Shown: in pieces, positions 16,340 to 18,587 of the stretch | Layout of the letters: each line of letters opens with the position of its first letter | How positions within the stretch are numbered: position 1 is the stretch's first letter | DNA from: Thalassiosira profunda | Taxonomy: Eukaryota; Bacillariophyta; Thalassiosirophyceae; Thalassiosirales; Thalassiosiraceae | Direction: 5' to 3' | NCBI GenBank assembly: GCA_036939355.1 | Contig: JALLAP010000543.1 | Location: 1 to 18,587, forward strand | DNA length: 18,587 nucleotides | The notes under the pieces: generated by a model | What the model was told of the DNA's origin: nothing | Databases searched by the model: none | The model's input: the letters and a program-made list of their open reading frames with translations, nothing else | Translations under genes and position numbers: made by a program

Positions 16340-17347
16340 TTACTCCTTCCCGGTCCAAAGCTTTCCCGCCTCGGTCTCCCCGCTCCGCAGCTTCTTCCAC
16401 GCGTCGTGGGTCTCCTCGATCACCTCGTTCGCTGCCTTGGCATCCAGCCACTTCTCGTCGAATCCGAATCCGTTCAGGGGCTTGTCGTCGGGGGTCTTGT
16501 ACCACCGGAACCACTCCCGAATCCCGTCCTTCACGGCGTCGGGGACGTCGTCGATGTCGTTGTACTCCTTGGCGAGGTCGTCGTCGGTGGCGACGGCGAT
16601 GACCTGCGTGCACAAGATTGATTAGCGAGCGCGCCCTTTCACTTCATTGTTGCAACGACTCTGCATGCAGTTGCCTCACCTTCCAGTCCAGCTCGCCGTC
16701 GTCAATCATGGCCAGCACGCCCAACGGCTTGACCTCCGCGACGGTGCCCATGGCCAGCGCCTTCGAGCCGATCTCGACGACGTCGATCGGATCGTCGTCT
16801 CCGAAGCACTTGAGCTCGGGGTGCTTCTCGTTGGGGTCCTGTGAAGTGCGATTTGCAAAGAATGCGTGTCAGCGGATAGGATATCATAAATTGCAATGAC
16901 ACGTATTGTGCATATGATATGCGCACGCCAAGATGCACTCACCTCCCACGTCTGGGGCAGGCACCCGTAGTTCCAGAAGATCGGCCCGTGGTAATCCCGC
17001 AGCTTGCCCTTCTTCATGTCCTGCGCGATCGGGTTGCCCGGCTCCTTCGTCGCCACCTCCATCTTCGCCTTGGTCATCTTGGGAATCTCGATGACGGCGT
17101 TGTACGTTCCGTCGCTGCTTCCCTTGAGGGGAATGTCGTGCCATGGGCTAATGGTGGCGTCGCCCTCGTTGAAGGAGAGGCGGAATGATTCGGTGGCCGC
17201 CTCGCCGGTGGTGGCGGTGGAGTAGCCGTGGAGGACGGTGGCGGGGAAAGAGCGGATCGAGGTGAGCGACCGCGGGGCGGCGGAGGTCCACGCCGAGGCG
17301 GAGGCCGGGGCGAGGGCGAACAGGGCGAGGGGGGAGGCGAGCTTCAT
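16340..17347 (-). CDS. PPA: plastid-targeted soluble inorganic pyrophosphatase (family I)
   Basis: Three exons, 16943-17347, 16680-16838 and 16340-16603, all phase 0, give 275 aa. Residues 1-19 are a signal peptide ending ASASA with W20 at +1, an ASAFAP variant, so the product goes to the plastid. The core aligns with yeast IPP1: E87 (IEIPK), K95, E97, R117 (KKGKLR), Y127 (NYG), PQTWEDP, the signature DDDPID (D149, D151, D154), D181/D186/K188 (DDGELDWK) and Y223-K224. It hydrolyses PPi to phosphate, pulling pyrophosphate-releasing reactions forward. The segment before NYG is about five residues shorter than in yeast and has Ile123 where yeast has Tyr89. An in-frame ATG at 17407 exists, but the 17347 start gives the clean signal peptide. 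Converges on the F-box-like gene (139 bp). Confidence 0.93.
16604..16679 (-). other. spliceosomal intron 2, pyrophosphatase (76 bp, phase 0)
   Basis: The donor is TGGAAG|GTGAGG and the acceptor GCACGCAG|GTC, inside the conserved DWKVIA segment. It contains TTGCAA at 16650-16655. Confidence 0.92.
16839..16942 (-). other. spliceosomal intron 1, pyrophosphatase (104 bp, phase 0)
   Basis: The donor is TGGGAG|GTGAGT and the acceptor CTTCACAG|GAC, splitting the conserved PQTWE|DP motif. It contains two TTGCAA copies (16853-16858, 16891-16896). Confidence 0.93.
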
Positions 17348-17436
17348 GGTGGCGGAGGGCGGCTGGAGAGTGCGGCGGAGGAAGAAGGAGGCCGTCGCTC
17401 GGTGCATCGTCGGTCGATGTGGTGAGCTCACCAACG

Positions 17437-17460
17437 TGACGCGATGACGCAATGACGCAA
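17437..17460. promoter_or_regulatory. triple tandem TGACGC element (CCRE3-like)
   Basis: Three consecutive 8-bp units, TGACGCGA, TGACGCAA, TGACGCAA, lie 90-113 bp upstream of the pyrophosphatase ATG. TGACGC is the hexamer described as CO2/cAMP-responsive element 3 in the plastid carbonic anhydrase promoter of Phaeodactylum, a bZIP target. Function here is inference. Confidence 0.45.
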
Positions 17461-17480
17461 GAAGATTTGGGTTTTGGTTG

Positions 17481-17512
17481 CTCCAAGTTTGGAGGTGCAC
17501 CTCCACGTGGAG
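17481..17512. promoter_or_regulatory. interleaved palindromes containing a G-box
   Basis: Three inverted repeats share arms: CTCCAA-GT-TTGGAG (17481-17494), the perfect 14-bp palindrome GGAGGTGCACCTCC (17491-17504), and the perfect 12-bp palindrome CTCCACGTGGAG (17501-17512), whose centre is the G-box CACGTG. They lie 134-165 bp upstream of the pyrophosphatase ATG, next to the TGACGC array. Confidence 0.6.
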
Positions 17513-17700
17513 TGCCTGTCTCTTTTCTCTCTCCCCTCTTCTCCTCTTTTTCCGGCCGGCCTCACCAATCCGGCAAGAAGTAGGAACTGATGGATGGTAT
17601 TGACTTCATCAAGAGCAGACCAATAGCGATAAAGATGGCCCTATCTATTCAACACAAATATTCTATCTTTGATCGGCCAGCGTTGCCAAAACTCCGGCCT

Positions 17701-18587
17701 TTAGGCGGCACCCGCGCCGCCCTCTAATTGCTCCGCTTCCCGCTCCGTCCTTCTCTGGAGCCACGCCACCCGTCCCAGCCACAGTATCGTTCGTACCACC
17801 TCGTACGCGCTGAACGTGCCCCACATCGTGCCGATGCCCACCACCTCGCCGCTCAACGCCCGCCGCTTCAACCGCAGCATGAACGCCGGGACCAGAAAGA
17901 AGAAGGAGGCGTACGCGTTCCGCAGGAACTTGAGGTCGCCCTGCCCCAGCAGCGTGCCCTCGCCGATGCACATGAGGCCGTCGAAGCCCAAGAAAATGGC
18001 GATGCCGGGGATGGCCTCCCGGACGCGCGAGAGGACGAGGGGGTCGGCCGTGAAGCACCGGCTGAGCACGGGCACCCCGGCCGCGACCAGGGCCACGATG
18101 ACGCTGCCGAACAGCGCCCCGACCTTGGCAAAGTTGATGCTCGTGTTGCGCAATGCCTTCGCCCTGGCCTTGCCCTTGGGTCGGGCGAAGATGCCCGGCA
18201 CAAAGCTCTGGGCGACCTGGTTCAGGGCGTCGACCACGGGGGCGAGGCAGCAGAAGATGCTGATCGCAATCTGGTGCGCGGCCATGTCGAGCATGCCGAA
18301 GGCGCAGGAGGCCACGTGGGACATGGTGACGTAGCCCGACACACGGCCGATGGAGGTGGTGGTGACGGGCACCACGAATGGCAAAAACTTCTTGATCGCA
18401 TCCTTCGACTTGGCAAGGCGGAGGGGGTTGAGGACGGAGGCTGGAGAGTGCGTTGCCGCGAGGAAGCCGCGGGCCGGCGCCTCCTTCTTTGCAGTCGAGG
18501 CCTCCGCAGTATCCTTGGACGACGAGAAGAGCCTCCGGCGGAGAATGGTGCCCCGCTGGAAGGCGCTCCCCATCGTCACCTTGATGC
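17701..18587 (-). CDS. MATE-family efflux transporter, C-terminal half (runs off the window)
   Basis: The reading frame ends at TAA (17701-17703) and stays open to the right edge. About 290 residues are visible, with roughly six hydrophobic segments from FLPFVVPVTTTSIG to the end. They match the C-lobe (helices 7-12) of MATE transporters of the plant DTX/EDS5 type: DMAAHQIAISIFCCLAP, then DALNQVAQSFVPGIF, and EGTLLGQGDLKFLRN. MATE proteins export organic solutes in exchange for H+ or Na+. An ATG at 18573 opens a stretch (RGTILRRRLFSSSKDT) that looks like a mitochondrial presequence, but it could equally be the loop between the two lobes of a normal 12-helix protein. The window is too short to decide, so it is listed as partial. 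Confidence 0.82.
   Translation of the reverse strand, partial: IKVTMGSAFQRGTILRRRLFSSSKDTAEASTAKKEAPARGFLAATHSPASVLNPLRLAKSKDAIKKFLPFVVPVTTTSIGRVSGYVTMSHVASCAFGMLDMAAHQIAISIFCCLAPVVDALNQVAQSFVPGIFARPKGKARAKALRNTSINFAKVGALFGSVIVALVAAGVPVLSRCFTADPLVLSRVREAIPGIAIFLGFDGLMCIGEGTLLGQGDLKFLRNAYASFFFLVPAFMLRLKRRALSGEVVGIGTMWGTFSAYEVVRTILWLGRVAWLQRRTEREAEQLEGGAGAA

Larger units (their letters stand above)
17348..17700 (-). promoter_or_regulatory. upstream region of the pyrophosphatase gene and 3' flank of the MATE gene
   Basis: 353 bp without a supported gene. From the pyrophosphatase start outward it holds a triple TGACGC array (17437-17460), interleaved palindromes with a G-box (17481-17512), a 35-nt pure pyrimidine tract on the plus strand (17519-17553), and CCGGCCGG (17552-17559). 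The remainder (17560-17700) shows nothing I can assign and probably includes the MATE 3' UTR. Confidence 0.6.

Noticed and set aside
4626..16942. The introns as copies of one introner-type transposable element
   Set aside because: Apart from TTGCAA and splice signals their lengths and sequences differ, with no shared ends or target duplications visible.
1..18587. CRISPR arrays, insertion sequences, tRNA or rRNA genes, viral remnants
   Set aside because: No spaced repeat arrays, transposase or integrase motifs, cloverleaf or rRNA sequence were seen on either strand.

Overview
The window is nuclear DNA of a photosynthetic stramenopile, most likely a diatom. Four predicted proteins begin with a signal peptide followed by an ASAFAP-type junction (F or W at +1), the heterokont signature for import into a four-membrane plastid. 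Genes are compact, with 0-2 short GT-AG introns and intergenic gaps of 14-472 bp. There is no rRNA, tRNA, CRISPR or recognisable transposon. The contig carries one ambiguous base (n, 3654) that marks an assembly join.

Layout, left to right: DNA polymerase kappa (+, 71-2128); mitochondrial ribosomal protein uL15m (+, 2271-3314); a secreted or vacuolar pepsin-family aspartic protease (-, 3398-4912, one intron, broken by the assembly join); a probable mitochondrial MaoC-like double-hotdog protein (+, 5198-6586, one intron); a BTB/POZ-like protein (-, 6678-7535); a NUFIP1/Rsa1-type box C/D snoRNP assembly factor with a CCCH finger (+, 8008-9330); a plastid multi-pass membrane protein of unknown function (-, 9345-10514); a Tiki/TraB-family protein with a plastid plus twin-arginine lumen leader (+, 10837-12218, one intron); a plastid phosphoglucomutase (-, 12305-14604, one 323-bp intron that hides its N-terminal exon); an F-box/LRR-like orphan (+, 14794-16200); a plastid family I inorganic pyrophosphatase (-, 16340-17347, two introns); and the C-terminal half of a MATE transporter (-, 17701 to the right edge).

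From uL15m to the pyrophosphatase, ten consecutive genes alternate strictly in strand. This gives five convergent pairs (14-139 bp apart) and four divergent pairs with shared promoter regions (189-472 bp). The right half groups four plastid-targeted products. Phosphoglucomutase and pyrophosphatase plausibly act together in plastid sugar-phosphate metabolism. The membrane protein and the lumenal TraB protein share a divergent promoter.

The most unexpected signal is the palindrome TTGCAA. I count 25 copies by eye against about 3-4 expected from base composition. It occurs in every one of the six introns (11 copies in 759 intronic bp), while other palindromes of the same composition occur only 1-5 times in the window. 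Second to this is the pyrophosphatase promoter, with three tandem TGACGC boxes (the sequence of a diatom CO2/cAMP-responsive element) next to interleaved palindromes containing a G-box. These are readings by eye; no searches were run.
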